Made by a program: the position numbers and the translations under genes. The notes under the pieces were generated by a model, which made no database searches, was not told the origin of the DNA, and saw only the letters and a program-made list of their open reading frames with translations. Below, in pieces: positions 9,678-19,425 of a stretch of DNA of 64,000 nucleotides. Numbering within the stretch: position 1 is the stretch's first letter; each line of letters starts with the position of its first letter. The DNA is from an uncultured Aquimarina sp. (GTDB lineage Bacteria > Bacteroidota > Bacteroidia > Flavobacteriales > Flavobacteriaceae). The stretch is taken from the NCBI GenBank assembly GCA_947501475.1, contig CANMWA010000006.1, positions 186,001-250,000 on the forward strand. Reading direction: 5' to 3'.

Positions 9678-10385
9678 TTAATTTAATTCACTTAAAGAAT
9701 CTCCGGGTTTTAGCTCATAAGGAGATTTGTTTTTTTCAAAAATCCTTGCAGATAAATTACCTTCTAAAGTAACATTTTTATGTTTTATCCTTAACCAACT
9801 ACCTTCTCGTAACCCCACTACAGGTTGTGGATTTAGATTATGAAACTCTTTAATTCTGGTTTCTCTAGTTTCTCCTTTATGAGTTGATGTAGGGTCGGGA
9901 TCAAGATAATGTGCGTTTATATTGAAAGGTATAATTCCTAATGTCTTAAAACTCGCAGGATAAACAATAGGCATATCATTAGTAGTTTGCATCGTTAGTC
10001 CGCAAATATTACTTCCAGCACTGGTTCCTAGATACGGAGTCCCAGAAAATATAACCTCTTTTAAAGGTTCTAAAACATTGTTTTTGTATAGTTGATCAAC
10101 TAACAAAAATGTATTACCACCACCAGTATAAATTCCTTTTGCATTTTTCAAAGCTTCAATAGGATCTTCGACCATATGAATACCTATTATTCTTTTTCCA
10201 ATTTTTTTGAAAATATTATTAATACCAATGGTATACTCATCATGCGAAATCCCCCCTGGACGAGCATACGGAATAAAAAGTATCTCATCTACATCATTAT
10301 ATAATTCTGTTAAAGCTTCTTGTAAATATTCTAAAGGGCCACTTCCATGAAGTGTTGAAGTACTAGCTATAATACAGTTTGTCAT
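9678..10385 (-). CDS. pepE: Dipeptidase E (S51 family, Asp-specific)
   Basis: 235 residues, full length for PepE. Family S51 cleaves Asp-X dipeptides in the cytoplasm. The nucleophile is S122 in LGTSAGS, H159 lies in NAHYLDPDP, and YTGGGNT near 87 is the conserved loop before the nucleophile. It is the first gene of a probable two-gene operon with glsA. Confidence 0.93.
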   Translation of the reverse strand: MTNCIIASTSTLHGSGPLEYLQEALTELYNDVDEILFIPYARPGGISHDEYTIGINNIFKKIGKRIIGIHMVEDPIEALKNAKGIYTGGGNTFLLVDQLYKNNVLEPLKEVIFSGTPYLGTSAGSNICGLTMQTTNDMPIVYPASFKTLGIIPFNINAHYLDPDPTSTHKGETRETRIKEFHNLNPQPVVGLREGSWLRIKHKNVTLEGNLSARIFEKNKSPYELKPGDSLSELN

Positions 10386-10462
10386 TGTTTTTTTAGTAAA
10401 GGTAGTTTAACGTTTTCTTATATAGAAATCTGCAATGAAGATAAAAAAAATGTAGTATCTTA

Positions 10463-11278
10463 ATGAAGAAATTAACCTTGTCTATTATGAAAGTAAAGCT
10501 ATCTATTATTTTTTTCTGTTTTGCATTAAGTATATCTACAGCGCAAATTACCTCTAGAGTTATGGTCGACGGAAAAGTGAGCGCACCTATTGGAGATGAT
10601 GTAGAAGGAGTCGTAATTTATAATCGAAGTACTAATAAAGGTACCATTACCAATAAAGATGGGCTTTTTAAAATTAGTGCAGGAATTAATGATAGAATCG
10701 AAGTAGTTGCCATGCAATATCAGCACTTTATTATCTTGGTTGATAAAGGAGTTGTAGACAGTAAAAAATTAAATATTTTTCTTAATGAATCCATAAATCA
10801 ATTAGAAGAAGTAGTCGTTACACCTTATGATTTGAATGGAAATGTGACTGTCGATGTGAAAAAAATTGGATTTAGTGAAAGTGGTATAAGTAGTGTTGCA
10901 AAAGAAACATCGGTTCGCATCAATGATACCGATTACGATTTTAGGCCTGATGAGTTATCTACTCTCGAAAACAAAGTGTTTTTAGAGGATCGAATGATTA
11001 ATGGGCTAAATTTTGTAAACCTTTTTAAATTGGTTTATGATAATAAAAGAAAGTCTAAAAAGAAGGAAAAACCATTAGATATTGATGTAAAAGTAAGAGA
11101 TGTATATAATGATGAGTTTTTTAAAGACTATTTAGCACTAGAGATTCATCAGATAAACGATTTTATATTTTTTGCCGAGAATAATGGATTGAATAATGCA
11201 TATTTTGAAACAGGAAAAGAGCTAGATCTTCTTCAGTTTTTGGCTTACCAAAGTAAGTTATATCTACAACGTCAATAA
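10463..11278 (+). CDS. Secreted CarboxypepD_reg-like domain protein
   Basis: 271 residues beginning with a signal peptide that ends near STAQ. Residues about 40-120 form a CarboxypepD_reg-like beta-sandwich ending in LEEVVVTPYD, the segment that links this domain to the plug in TonB-dependent receptors. Here no plug or barrel follows; a charged helical tail of about 140 residues does. Such stand-alone proteins are common in flavobacteria and their role is unknown. The next gene is a shorter paralogue. ATG at 10487 is a possible alternative start that gives a tighter signal peptide. Confidence 0.75.
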   Translation: MKKLTLSIMKVKLSIIFFCFALSISTAQITSRVMVDGKVSAPIGDDVEGVVIYNRSTNKGTITNKDGLFKISAGINDRIEVVAMQYQHFIILVDKGVVDSKKLNIFLNESINQLEEVVVTPYDLNGNVTVDVKKIGFSESGISSVAKETSVRINDTDYDFRPDELSTLENKVFLEDRMINGLNFVNLFKLVYDNKRKSKKKEKPLDIDVKVRDVYNDEFFKDYLALEIHQINDFIFFAENNGLNNAYFETGKELDLLQFLAYQSKLYLQRQ

Positions 11279-11351
11279 ATAATCCTGTAATACTTTATTT
11301 TTAATACCGTCTCTTAGTATAGTTCAAAACTATAATTAGTTTCTATACTGT

Positions 11352-12119
11352 ATGATAAGAGTAGTACTTCTATTTTTTTTAATTACTTCTATACAAGTTT
11401 CAGGTCAATCTAAAACCTTGAAAGGGAAAATTAGCGCAGATGAATTACAAGGTTTTGCCATCAATATTGTAAATTTTACTAAAGGAGTTGGCACTACAAA
11501 TGATGAAAAAGGATTCTTTAATATCCTAGCATCTCCAGGAGATTTAGTTGTTTTTTCATCGGTACAATATCAAAAATTATCACTTATTATCACCAAAGAA
11601 GATCTCGAAAATAAAGAGGTTGCGATTATTTTAAAACCCGTAATACAAAAATTAGAACAGGTAGAGATTAGTAATATAAGATTGTCAGGAAACCTTAATA
11701 ATGATACCAAAGGTATAGAGGTGAATCCTTTGGTGAATAATAGAACATTAGGACTTCCTTATAAAGATCGAATACAACCCACGCAGGTAGAAAGAAGAAT
11801 TTATACTGCTAAAACATCTACATCAGGAATACCTCTTGATTTTTTGATCAATGTAATTTCTGGTAGATTAAAAAAATTAAATAAAATTGGAGCTCTAGAA
11901 AAATCACAAGTAGATCTCAAAAAGGCAGAAGCAACATTCAATACTTCTTTTTTTGTAGATTCAATAGGAATACCACAAGATTTGATATCAGATTTTATAT
12001 ACTATTGCGCGCAAGATTTGTCTTTTAAAGGATTGCTTGAAAACCAAGAGAGGTTTACATTGCTAGAATTCTTTCAAAAAAAATCAAAATCATATAAAAC
12101 GATTAAAGAAATAGAGTAA
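11352..12119 (+). CDS. Secreted CarboxypepD_reg-like domain protein, paralogue of preceding gene
   Basis: 255 residues with a signal peptide (cleavage after about VSGQ). A CarboxypepD_reg-like domain covers about residues 25-105 and ends in KLEQVEISNIRLSG, matching the same position in the 10463-11278 product. The C-terminal 130 residues are helical and charged. It follows its paralogue by 73 bases, so it looks like a tandem duplication that has diverged a good deal. Probably periplasmic or outer-membrane associated; no enzymatic motif is visible. Confidence 0.72.
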   Translation: MIRVVLLFFLITSIQVSGQSKTLKGKISADELQGFAINIVNFTKGVGTTNDEKGFFNILASPGDLVVFSSVQYQKLSLIITKEDLENKEVAIILKPVIQKLEQVEISNIRLSGNLNNDTKGIEVNPLVNNRTLGLPYKDRIQPTQVERRIYTAKTSTSGIPLDFLINVISGRLKKLNKIGALEKSQVDLKKAEATFNTSFFVDSIGIPQDLISDFIYYCAQDLSFKGLLENQERFTLLEFFQKKSKSYKTIKEIE

Positions 12120-12221
12120 AGCTACTTATTGATATTTACACCAGTAATTTTAACTTTGGCACAATTTTTTAATACATACCCTCGAAATTAGTTACATTTA
12201 ATGCCTTATAAATTCTATAAA

Positions 12222-12716
12222 ATGAAGAAAACCCTTGTATTACTACTATTGGCTATTTCCCTATGTTCTTTTGTAGTTCATAAGTTTTATGTGAGTGTGA
12301 CACAGATAGAGTATAATCAAGAACAAGACTCATTACAAATCATCACAAGAGTTTTTGTTGATGATATTGAAGACCTTTTGAAACAAAGATATGATGAGTC
12401 AATAAGTATTGATGTAAAAAAAGAGAACCCTAAAGTAGATCAATACTTGATAAAATATTTTAATCAAAAATTTAAACTAGTGGTAGATGATAAAGACACT
12501 TCATTTACTTTTATAGGAAAAGAATTTGAAGATGATTTAATAATATGTTATCTAGAAATTGAAAATATAACTTCCTTAACATCTATTAAAATATCGAATG
12601 AGCTTTTGATGGATGTTTTTGAAGAACAACAAAATATTGTTCATGTTAAAAACGGAAATCAAAGAAAAAGTCTTATTCTTGAAAAAGGAAAAAGCGAAGG
12701 GCTGTTAAAATTTTAG
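12222..12716 (+). CDS. DUF6702 family protein
   Basis: 164 residues from ATG at 12222, chosen over ATG at 12201 because it begins a normal signal sequence (MKKTLVLLLLAISLCS). The mature part starts HKFYVSVTQIEYN and continues with ITRVFVDDIE, the conserved opening of DUF6702, a small secreted beta-rich family of Bacteroidota. In many flavobacteria DUF6702 genes lie directly upstream of an M1 peptidase gene, and that is the order here (68 bases apart). The function is unknown; the linkage suggests a shared envelope role. Confidence 0.8.
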   Translation: MKKTLVLLLLAISLCSFVVHKFYVSVTQIEYNQEQDSLQIITRVFVDDIEDLLKQRYDESISIDVKKENPKVDQYLIKYFNQKFKLVVDDKDTSFTFIGKEFEDDLIICYLEIENITSLTSIKISNELLMDVFEEQQNIVHVKNGNQRKSLILEKGKSEGLLKF

Positions 12717-12784
12717 TAAATAAATCATTAAAATTTCAAAAAACAGTTATTTTGCAACTTATTATAAGTAACACATATCTCACA

Positions 12785-15088
12785 ATGAAAAAAGTACTGT
12801 TCACACTTACAATGACATTTTTAATGTCAGGAACAATGACGTATGGTCAGAATCAAGGAGAAAACCGAGAATTGGGGCATACCAACGAAAATAAATTTAA
12901 GCAAATGTACGAGGAGTTTTCGACTCCAAATATGTACAGAACAGCATCTGGAGCTCCAGGATCGGCTTATTATCAGCAACAAGCCGATTACAAAATGGAT
13001 ATAGAGCTAGATGATAAGAATAAAAAGCTCTCAGGAAAAGAAACAATTACTTACACCAATAATTCACCAGATCATTTAGAATTTCTTTGGGTGCAATTAG
13101 ATCAGAATATGCGCGCAAAAGACTCTAAAACACCTTTAATAGAAGGAAGTGGAGTTCCACCAGCAGATCAGCCTGGTTCTTTTGTGTCTAAATTTATGGG
13201 AGCACCATTTGATGGTGGATTCAATATCACATCTGTTAAAGACGCTAGTGGTAAACCGTTACAATACACGATCAACAGGACTATGATGAGAGTTGAAATG
13301 CCAAAAGACCTTGCGCCAGGAGGGAAATTTGTATTCTCGATTGATTGGTGGTACAATATCAATGATCATGTAAATGGTCGTGGTAGATCTGGATATGAAG
13401 AATTTGCTGATGGTAATAGAGCCTATGTTATTGCTCAATTCTACCCTCGTATGGCAGTGTATAATGATGTCGAAGGGTGGCAAAACCACCAGTTTTGGGG
13501 CAGAGGAGAGTTTGCATTACCTTTTGGTAATTTTGAAGTAAATATTACCGTTCCTGCAGATCATATTCTTGATGGTACAGGAGTTTTGGTAAATAGAAAA
13601 GAAGTATTTACCAAAGAGATGATGAGTCGTTATGAGAAAGCAAAAAAATCATATGATGAACCTGTTGTGATAGTTACTCAAGATGAAACTGTAGCTAAAG
13701 AGAAAACATTTTCAGAAAAGAAAAAAACATGGAAACTCAAAGCAGAAAATGTTCGTGACTTCGGGTTTGCTACTTCTAGAAGATTTATCTGGGATATGAT
13801 GGCCGTAAAAATAGGAGGTAAAGATATTATGGCAGTATCCATGTATCCAAAAGAAGGAAATCCACTTTGGGAAGATTGGTCTACAAAAGCAGTGGCTAGT
13901 ACTTTAAAATCGTATAGTCGTATGACATTTGATTATCCATATCATAAGGCAATCTCTGTTCATGCAAAAAACCAAGGTATGGAGTACCCTATGATTTGTT
14001 GGAACTACGGACGACCAAACCCTGATGGTTCATATAGTGATCGAGTAAAATATGGCATGATGAGCGTGATTATTCATGAAGTTGGACATAACTTTTTTCC
14101 GATGATTGTAAATAGTGATGAACGCCAATGGACATGGATGGATGAAGGACTTAATACATTTGTGCAATATGTAGCAGAACAAGATTTTGGAGAATGGTAT
14201 CCAAAAGCATTAGGAAGTGATAAAGTTTACCCATCTAGACGAGGACCAGCAAAAAAGATTGTTCCTTATATGAGCGGAAATCAAGACCGTTTATCTCCTA
14301 TAATGACACAATCAAATAATATTCATCAATTTGGTCCAAATGCATATGCCAAACCAGCTACTGGATTGAATATTCTTAGAGAAACCATAATGGGTAGAGA
14401 CCTTTTTGATTACTCTTTCAGAACATACTCACAAAGATGGATGTTTAAACACCCAACACCCGAAGACTTTTTTAGAACCATGGAAGATGCTTCTGCAGTA
14501 GATTTAGACTGGTTTTGGAGAGGATGGTTTTATACCACAGATTATACTGATATTGGAGTAAGTGAAGTAAGGAAATATGTGGTTTCAAAAGAACCAACAC
14601 AAAAAGCAAAAGATTTTGCTGCGTCAAGAGGTGCTAGAGTTGAAGATTTTGGACCTTTAGTATTTCTTGTAGAAGAAGGCAGTGAAGAATATAATACAAT
14701 AAAGGCTAATGGAAATGTAATCGATGATGCAAAAACATTAAAAGAATACCTAATGGATAACTTCTCAGTAGATGAGAGAGAGAAACTTAAAGAGCCTAAG
14801 TATTTTTATGAAATTACATTTGAAAAACCAGGAGGCTTAGTAATGCCTTTAATCGTAGAATACACATATGAAGATGGTACTTCAGAAACAATAACATACC
14901 CTGCTGAAATTTGGCGTAAAAATGATAATACTGTAAAAAGAGCCATGGCTTCAGAAAAAGCTATTACAAAAATTGTTGTAGATCCAAATGAGGAGACAGC
15001 TGATATAGATACCTCAAATAATAGCTGGCCAAAACGAAAAAAACTAGGTAAGTTTGAAAAGTTTAAAAACAAAGTTAAAGGTCAATAA
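12785..15088 (+). CDS. Secreted M1 family zinc aminopeptidase-like protein
   Basis: 767 residues from ATG at 12785; a TTG 33 bases upstream is in frame but lies before the signal peptide. A cleavable leader ends near TYGQ. The gluzincin site is complete: H431-E432-x-x-H435 in HEVGHNFF and E454 in DEGLNTF, giving the HExxH-x18-E pattern. The N-terminal beta domain of M1 enzymes is present (residues about 60-280). The protein probably trims peptides in the periplasm or at the outer surface. A strong terminator follows. Confidence 0.88.
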   Translation: MKKVLFTLTMTFLMSGTMTYGQNQGENRELGHTNENKFKQMYEEFSTPNMYRTASGAPGSAYYQQQADYKMDIELDDKNKKLSGKETITYTNNSPDHLEFLWVQLDQNMRAKDSKTPLIEGSGVPPADQPGSFVSKFMGAPFDGGFNITSVKDASGKPLQYTINRTMMRVEMPKDLAPGGKFVFSIDWWYNINDHVNGRGRSGYEEFADGNRAYVIAQFYPRMAVYNDVEGWQNHQFWGRGEFALPFGNFEVNITVPADHILDGTGVLVNRKEVFTKEMMSRYEKAKKSYDEPVVIVTQDETVAKEKTFSEKKKTWKLKAENVRDFGFATSRRFIWDMMAVKIGGKDIMAVSMYPKEGNPLWEDWSTKAVASTLKSYSRMTFDYPYHKAISVHAKNQGMEYPMICWNYGRPNPDGSYSDRVKYGMMSVIIHEVGHNFFPMIVNSDERQWTWMDEGLNTFVQYVAEQDFGEWYPKALGSDKVYPSRRGPAKKIVPYMSGNQDRLSPIMTQSNNIHQFGPNAYAKPATGLNILRETIMGRDLFDYSFRTYSQRWMFKHPTPEDFFRTMEDASAVDLDWFWRGWFYTTDYTDIGVSEVRKYVVSKEPTQKAKDFAASRGARVEDFGPLVFLVEEGSEEYNTIKANGNVIDDAKTLKEYLMDNFSVDEREKLKEPKYFYEITFEKPGGLVMPLIVEYTYEDGTSETITYPAEIWRKNDNTVKRAMASEKAITKIVVDPNEETADIDTSNNSWPKRKKLGKFEKFKNKVKGQ

Positions 15089-15107
15089 AATAAAATTTTC
15101 ATAAATA

Positions 15108-15143
15108 AAGCCATCCTGATGTATCAGGATGGCTTTTCTTTTT
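15108..15143 (+). terminator. Terminator after the M1 peptidase gene
   Basis: An 11-bp perfect stem, AGCCATCCTGA (15109-15119) with TCAGGATGGCT (15124-15134), closes a 4-base loop and is followed by TTTCTTTTTC. It also rules out an ATG at 15119 as the tatA start, since that would lie inside the terminator. Confidence 0.9.
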
Positions 15144-15169
15144 CTTATAATGTATATATTTGCACTGTT

Positions 15170-15466
15170 ATGATTACTACAATGCCTTTATTTATTAGCG
15201 GAACCGAAATAGCCTTTATTGTTTTTATATTGGTAATGGTTTTTGGGGCCGATAAAATACCTGAGATTGCAAGAGGCTTAGGTAAAGGTATGCGTATCGT
15301 AAAAGATGCTACAAATGATATCAAAACTGAAATCACTAAAAGCGCAGAGAAACATGGTATAGACACAGATATACCAACTTCAATTACTTCAGATATAAAA
15401 AATGAAGTTGATAAAGTCAAAGATGACATCAATAAAATTACTGGTCCAGTAAAACGTAACCTCTAG
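15170..15466 (+). CDS. tatA: Sec-independent translocase subunit TatA/TatE
   Basis: 98 residues from ATG at 15170; 15182 is a second option. One N-terminal membrane helix (GTEIAFIVFILVMVFGADKI) is followed by the Pro-Glu hinge and amphipathic helix PEIARGLGKGMR, then a charged tail, the standard TatA layout. It forms the pore-side subunit that carries folded proteins across the inner membrane. tatC is not in the window. The gene stands alone after the M1 peptidase terminator. Confidence 0.9.
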   Translation: MITTMPLFISGTEIAFIVFILVMVFGADKIPEIARGLGKGMRIVKDATNDIKTEITKSAEKHGIDTDIPTSITSDIKNEVDKVKDDINKITGPVKRNL

Positions 15467-15836
15467 GATATCCATTTTTTATTCCAAAGCACCCCTCAAA
15501 GAGAATCGACTTCTATAATTTTCTAAATTTTTAAGGGAATACCTTATGATATCTGTAAAAAAACTTCACTTTTTTTTAGATTAATGTAAAGTGTAATTTA
15601 TTTATATAAAGCTCCTATGTTTACTAGGGTTTAGGGGAAATTTCAACCTAAATTTTAATGCTATGCAGGCATAGTAAAAGTATTTTTATTATTATTCTTT
15701 CAAAGAAAGTATCAAATATTTAAGTTATATTTAATATATTAGCTTTGAAATTATATAAATGATAATTATTCTTGTTTTTTAAGAATTCTTCATTTTGCTA
15801 TTTTTTACACACAAACTCATAAATCTTATTCTAAAA
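15467..15836. other. Intergenic region upstream of the subtilase gene
   Basis: About 370 AT-rich bases. No coding frame is convincing: a TTG-started frame from 15795 only extends the subtilase upstream of its signal peptide. It presumably holds the subtilase promoter, but I see no consensus TAnnTTTG close to the start. Confidence 0.4.
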
Positions 15837-17324
15837 ATGAAAAAAATTACTCTCTTTATTTTAGGGCTTTTTCTTGTATGTTCTTGCGAACAAGAAAATC
15901 CAAATGAAACCACAGATTTGACCCTAGAGTCTTCGAATACCCAAAAGTTACTCTCAGTAACAGAGATCAATTCCTTTATCAATAATGAACTTAAGAAAGG
16001 AAATCAAAATGTTTGGAGCGCGGCATCTGCTCAAATTTTATGGAGCGCAGCAGTGCGTGGCGGAGAAGTGTTAAGTGTTGGTTTTGGTAATGAAGGAGAA
16101 TCTTTTTCCAAAAACCGATCTCCGCGATTATTAGAAACTGTAGAAAATATCTCTAATGTTATTGCAAAAAGTGAAGGCGTTACTAAGTCTAGTGGCATAA
16201 AATCCGCAGATGATATTCTTAATGTTGTAGATGTTAATGTTACACAGTTAGCAACTGTTGATGAATTGTTGAAAATGCCTGGGATTAGGTATATTGAGCC
16301 TATAGGATATGCATCATACCATAATAATCAACAAAAATCTGCAGGTTGTAGTCAGAGCGGACAATCAATTAATGGAGGAGATTATAGAGTCATTTCTCCT
16401 AATGCAAGATTGCCTTGGAACTTTGATATACATAAAGTAACACAAGCATGGAATTATAGTACAGGTGCAGGTATAACTGTAGGTTTGATTGATACTGGAT
16501 TATCTGCAAACCAGAACTTATTAGGTAACAATTTTAATGATGGATTTTCAAGTGGAAGATCAGTACAAAAATTTGGTACCTATATCGACTCTCCTTGGTG
16601 GTGGTCAAATAATATTGATGGTCCAAATGATAGATGTGGGCATGGTACTCAAATGGCTTCAGCAATTGCTTCTCCTCGTAATGATGATGGTATGCCGGTT
16701 GGTGTTGCTTATAATAGTAATCTAGTTGCATATCGAGGAACATCTGATGTAGTTCTTGAAGATTATCACGAGCGAAAAGGAGTAAGTAATGCTCTCAAAG
16801 CTTTGGGTAATAGAGGAGATGTTAAAATCATTTCTATGTCCGTTGGATATCCATGGTCAATTGGTAATGTAAAAGATGCTGTAAGATATGCCCACGGAAA
16901 AGGTAAAATGATTATTGCTGCTGGTGGAACATCAACTACATTTACCAACTGGTATGGTGTGATTTTTCCAGCAAGTATGAACGAAACAGTAGCTGTAACA
17001 GGTTTAAAAGATAATGGATACAATAGATGCGATAATTGTCACGATGGAAGTAAAATTGATTTTACAATCGTAATGCAAAGAGCAGGTGATTCAAACAGAA
17101 ATGTACCGGTACTAGGGTTTAATTCGGGGTCACAGGCCTATACAGGAGGATCATCAGTAGCTACTGCAATGACAGCAGGTATAGCTGCATTGGTTTGGGC
17201 GCGAAACCCCAATATGTCTCGAGATCAAGTACTAGATAAACTAAGACGTTCAGGAGAGTTTTATCCTAACCGTAATGGTCGATATGGTTATGGCAATATA
17301 GATGCGTTAAAAGCGGTACAATAA
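15837..17324 (+). CDS. S8 family subtilisin-like serine protease, lipoprotein
   Basis: 495 residues from ATG at 15837, chosen because it starts a lipoprotein signal (LFLVCSC, acylated cysteine probably C17). The catalytic triad is complete: D219 in GLIDTG, H269 in CGHGTQMA, and S440 in GGSSVATAM (GSS replaces the usual GTS). Residues 25-165 resemble an inhibitor-like propeptide. Eight cysteines in the mature part could form disulfides. It should act in the periplasm or at the cell surface. It stands alone and ends at a bidirectional terminator shared with the convergent methyltransferase gene. Confidence 0.9.
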   Translation: MKKITLFILGLFLVCSCEQENPNETTDLTLESSNTQKLLSVTEINSFINNELKKGNQNVWSAASAQILWSAAVRGGEVLSVGFGNEGESFSKNRSPRLLETVENISNVIAKSEGVTKSSGIKSADDILNVVDVNVTQLATVDELLKMPGIRYIEPIGYASYHNNQQKSAGCSQSGQSINGGDYRVISPNARLPWNFDIHKVTQAWNYSTGAGITVGLIDTGLSANQNLLGNNFNDGFSSGRSVQKFGTYIDSPWWWSNNIDGPNDRCGHGTQMASAIASPRNDDGMPVGVAYNSNLVAYRGTSDVVLEDYHERKGVSNALKALGNRGDVKIISMSVGYPWSIGNVKDAVRYAHGKGKMIIAAGGTSTTFTNWYGVIFPASMNETVAVTGLKDNGYNRCDNCHDGSKIDFTIVMQRAGDSNRNVPVLGFNSGSQAYTGGSSVATAMTAGIAALVWARNPNMSRDQVLDKLRRSGEFYPNRNGRYGYGNIDALKAVQ

Positions 17325-17365
17325 AGAAAGTATAAAACTGTAGTAGTAGTAACTATGATAATGTT

Positions 17366-17397
17366 AAAAAGTGGAGCTTTAGGGTTCCACTTTTTTT
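17366..17397. terminator. Bidirectional terminator between convergent genes
   Basis: AAAAAGTGGA (17366-17375) pairs with TCCACTTTTT (17386-17395) around a 10-base loop, with A and T runs on the two sides, so it can serve both the subtilase gene and the convergent methyltransferase gene. Confidence 0.85.
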
Positions 17398-18037
17398 ATA
17401 GAACCCTACTAATGGTCAATCCATCTCGTATGGGTAATAGTACAGTTTCAATTCTTTTATCTTCTATCAGTAACTTATTGTACTGCAAAAGAGCCTTGGT
17501 AGAAATGTCATCTTCTGTAACATGTTCAATTACTTTGCCACTCCAAAGCACATTATCAGATAAAATTACTCCTCCTGGATTCATCTTAGTGATAATTAAT
17601 TCAAAATACGCTGGGTAATTTGGTTTGTCTGCATCAATAAACACCATATCAAAATTGATATCCAGATTAGGAATAATTTCTGTGGCATCCCCTATATGTT
17701 GATGGATTTTTTCTCCGTACAGAGAAAGATCAAAATATTTTCTCTGAAAAGTTTCTAATTCTTCATTGATATCAATAGTATGCAATTGCCCATTTTTCTG
17801 CATTCCTTCAGCAATACACAGTGCAGAATACCCAGTATATGTACCTATTTCAAGAATGTTTTTTGGGTTGATAAGTTTGGATAGCATACTTAATACCCGA
17901 CCTTGATATGGCCCACTTAACATTCTAGGTTGTAATATCTTTTGATAGGTTTCGCGAGTTAATCGTTGTAGTAATTCAGGCTCTTTTTGAGTATGCTCTA
18001 CAACGTAATTATCTAACTCTTCCGGGATGAAGTGCAT
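17396..18037 (-). CDS. O-methyltransferase family 3 (catechol/caffeoyl-CoA type)
   Basis: 213 residues from ATG at 18037. This start is preferred to 18094 or a TTG at 18118 because a TAnnTTTG box (18052-18059) lies just upstream and the length then matches the family. The SAM-binding motif ILEIGTYTGYSALC is followed by HTIDINEE and DMVFIDADKPNY, the metal- and SAM-binding residues of cation-dependent O-methyltransferases. Relatives methylate catechols. Divergent from kynU, whose pathway makes hydroxylated aromatic amines, so a link to kynurenine products is possible but unproven. Confidence 0.88.
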   Translation of the reverse strand: MHFIPEELDNYVVEHTQKEPELLQRLTRETYQKILQPRMLSGPYQGRVLSMLSKLINPKNILEIGTYTGYSALCIAEGMQKNGQLHTIDINEELETFQRKYFDLSLYGEKIHQHIGDATEIIPNLDINFDMVFIDADKPNYPAYFELIITKMNPGGVILSDNVLWSGKVIEHVTEDDISTKALLQYNKLLIEDKRIETVLLPIRDGLTISRVL

Positions 18038-18051
18038 ATCATTATTTTTTG

Positions 18052-18059
18052 CAAAGCTA
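18052..18059 (-). promoter_or_regulatory. -7 box of the O-methyltransferase gene
   Basis: The minus strand reads TAGCTTTG, fitting TAnnTTTG, 14 bases before ATG 18037. No matching TTG is seen at the usual -33 distance. Confidence 0.5.
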
Positions 18060-18119
18060 AAAAACTTTGTGGATAAGATTTTCTTTTCTATCATTTCTAA
18101 TCTGTATTTTTGAATCAAA

Positions 18120-19424
18120 ATGCCAAAAATGCAATTTGAGAATACCAGAGAATTTGCTCAGCAATTAGATCAACAAGATCAGTTAAGATCATATAGAGAT
18201 CAATTTCTTTTTCCCAAAGTTAATGGTAAGCAGGTAATATACTTTACAGGAAACTCTTTAGGACTTCAACCAAAAAACGCACAACAGTATGTTAATGAGG
18301 TAATGAAAGATTGGTCAGAGCTAGCCGTCGAAGGCCATTTTTATGCAGATAAACCCTGGTGGGATTATCATGAGCGATTAGCAAAACCATTGGCTAAAAT
18401 TGTAGGAGCAAAACCAACCGAAATTACAGTGATGAATACCTTAACTGTAAATCTTCACTTATTAATGGTTTCTTTTTATAGACCACAAGGTAAACGCTAT
18501 AAAATTATTTGCGAAGAGAAAGCTTTTCCAAGTGATCAGTATATGTTACAAAGTCAGGTTCGGTTTCATGGATATGATCCAGATGATGCTATTGTAGAAA
18601 TTAAAAAAAGAGCAGGCGAACATAACTTTAGAACCGAAGATATTTTGGCTACGATCAACGAAGTTGGAGACGAATGCGCCCTGATTTTAATTGGTGGAGT
18701 TAATTATTATACAGGTCAGGTTTTTGATATGAAAACCATTACAAAAGCCGGTCATGATATAGGAGCCTTTGTAGGTTGGGACCTTGCGCATGGTGCAGGT
18801 AATATTAAATTAGAATTGCATGACTGGGATGTTGATTTTGCAGCTTGGTGTAGTTATAAGTATATGAATAGCGGTCCAGGAAACGCTTCAGGATGTTTTG
18901 TACATGAACGCTTTCATAATAAAAAAGACATTCCGAGATTCGAAGGATGGTGGGGAACCAGCAAAGAAACCCGCTTCTTAATGAAACCAGAGTTCGAGCC
19001 TATGTCAACAGCAGACGCATGGCAACTTAGTAATGCTCCGATATTGGCAATGGCACCATACTTAGCTTCTTTAGCTATATTTGATGAAGTAGGTATGGAT
19101 GCTTTGATAAAAAAACGAGATTTAATTGTATCCTATCTTGAATTTGTTTTAAAAGAAATAGATCACCAGGTAGAAAGCACCTTTGAAATTATAACACCTT
19201 CAAATCCAGAAGAACGAGGAACGCAACTTTCGGTATTTTTACATGGCGAAGGGAAAAAATTATTTGATTACCTCATGAAAAATGGTGTGATCACAGATTG
19301 GCGAGAACCTAATGTGATTCGTTTGGCTCCAGCACCATTGTATTGCTCTTTTGAAGATATGTATGAATTTGGACAAGTTTTAAAACAGGGTATTTTGCAA
19401 AAAACAAATCAAAAAGTTCAATAG
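18120..19424 (+). CDS. kynU: Kynureninase
   Basis: 434 residues. A PLP enzyme that splits kynurenine (and 3-hydroxykynurenine) into anthranilate (or 3-hydroxyanthranilate) and alanine. The sequence shows FTGNSLGLQ near residue 42, GWDLAHGAGN near 220 and the PLP lysine K247 in CSYKYMNSGPG. ATG at 18129 is an alternative start; TATTTTTG at 18105-18112 looks like its -7 box and leaves almost no leader. Kynurenine 3-monooxygenase lies 23 kb away in the window (42033-43394), so the pathway is present but scattered. An AraC-type gene follows convergently. Confidence 0.96.
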   Translation: MPKMQFENTREFAQQLDQQDQLRSYRDQFLFPKVNGKQVIYFTGNSLGLQPKNAQQYVNEVMKDWSELAVEGHFYADKPWWDYHERLAKPLAKIVGAKPTEITVMNTLTVNLHLLMVSFYRPQGKRYKIICEEKAFPSDQYMLQSQVRFHGYDPDDAIVEIKKRAGEHNFRTEDILATINEVGDECALILIGGVNYYTGQVFDMKTITKAGHDIGAFVGWDLAHGAGNIKLELHDWDVDFAAWCSYKYMNSGPGNASGCFVHERFHNKKDIPRFEGWWGTSKETRFLMKPEFEPMSTADAWQLSNAPILAMAPYLASLAIFDEVGMDALIKKRDLIVSYLEFVLKEIDHQVESTFEIITPSNPEERGTQLSVFLHGEGKKLFDYLMKNGVITDWREPNVIRLAPAPLYCSFEDMYEFGQVLKQGILQKTNQKVQ

Positions 19425-19425
19425 A

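Noticed and set aside
15119..15169. Longer N-terminus for TatA from ATG 15119
   Set aside because: This ATG lies in the loop and stem of the preceding terminator, and the extension is not TatA-like.
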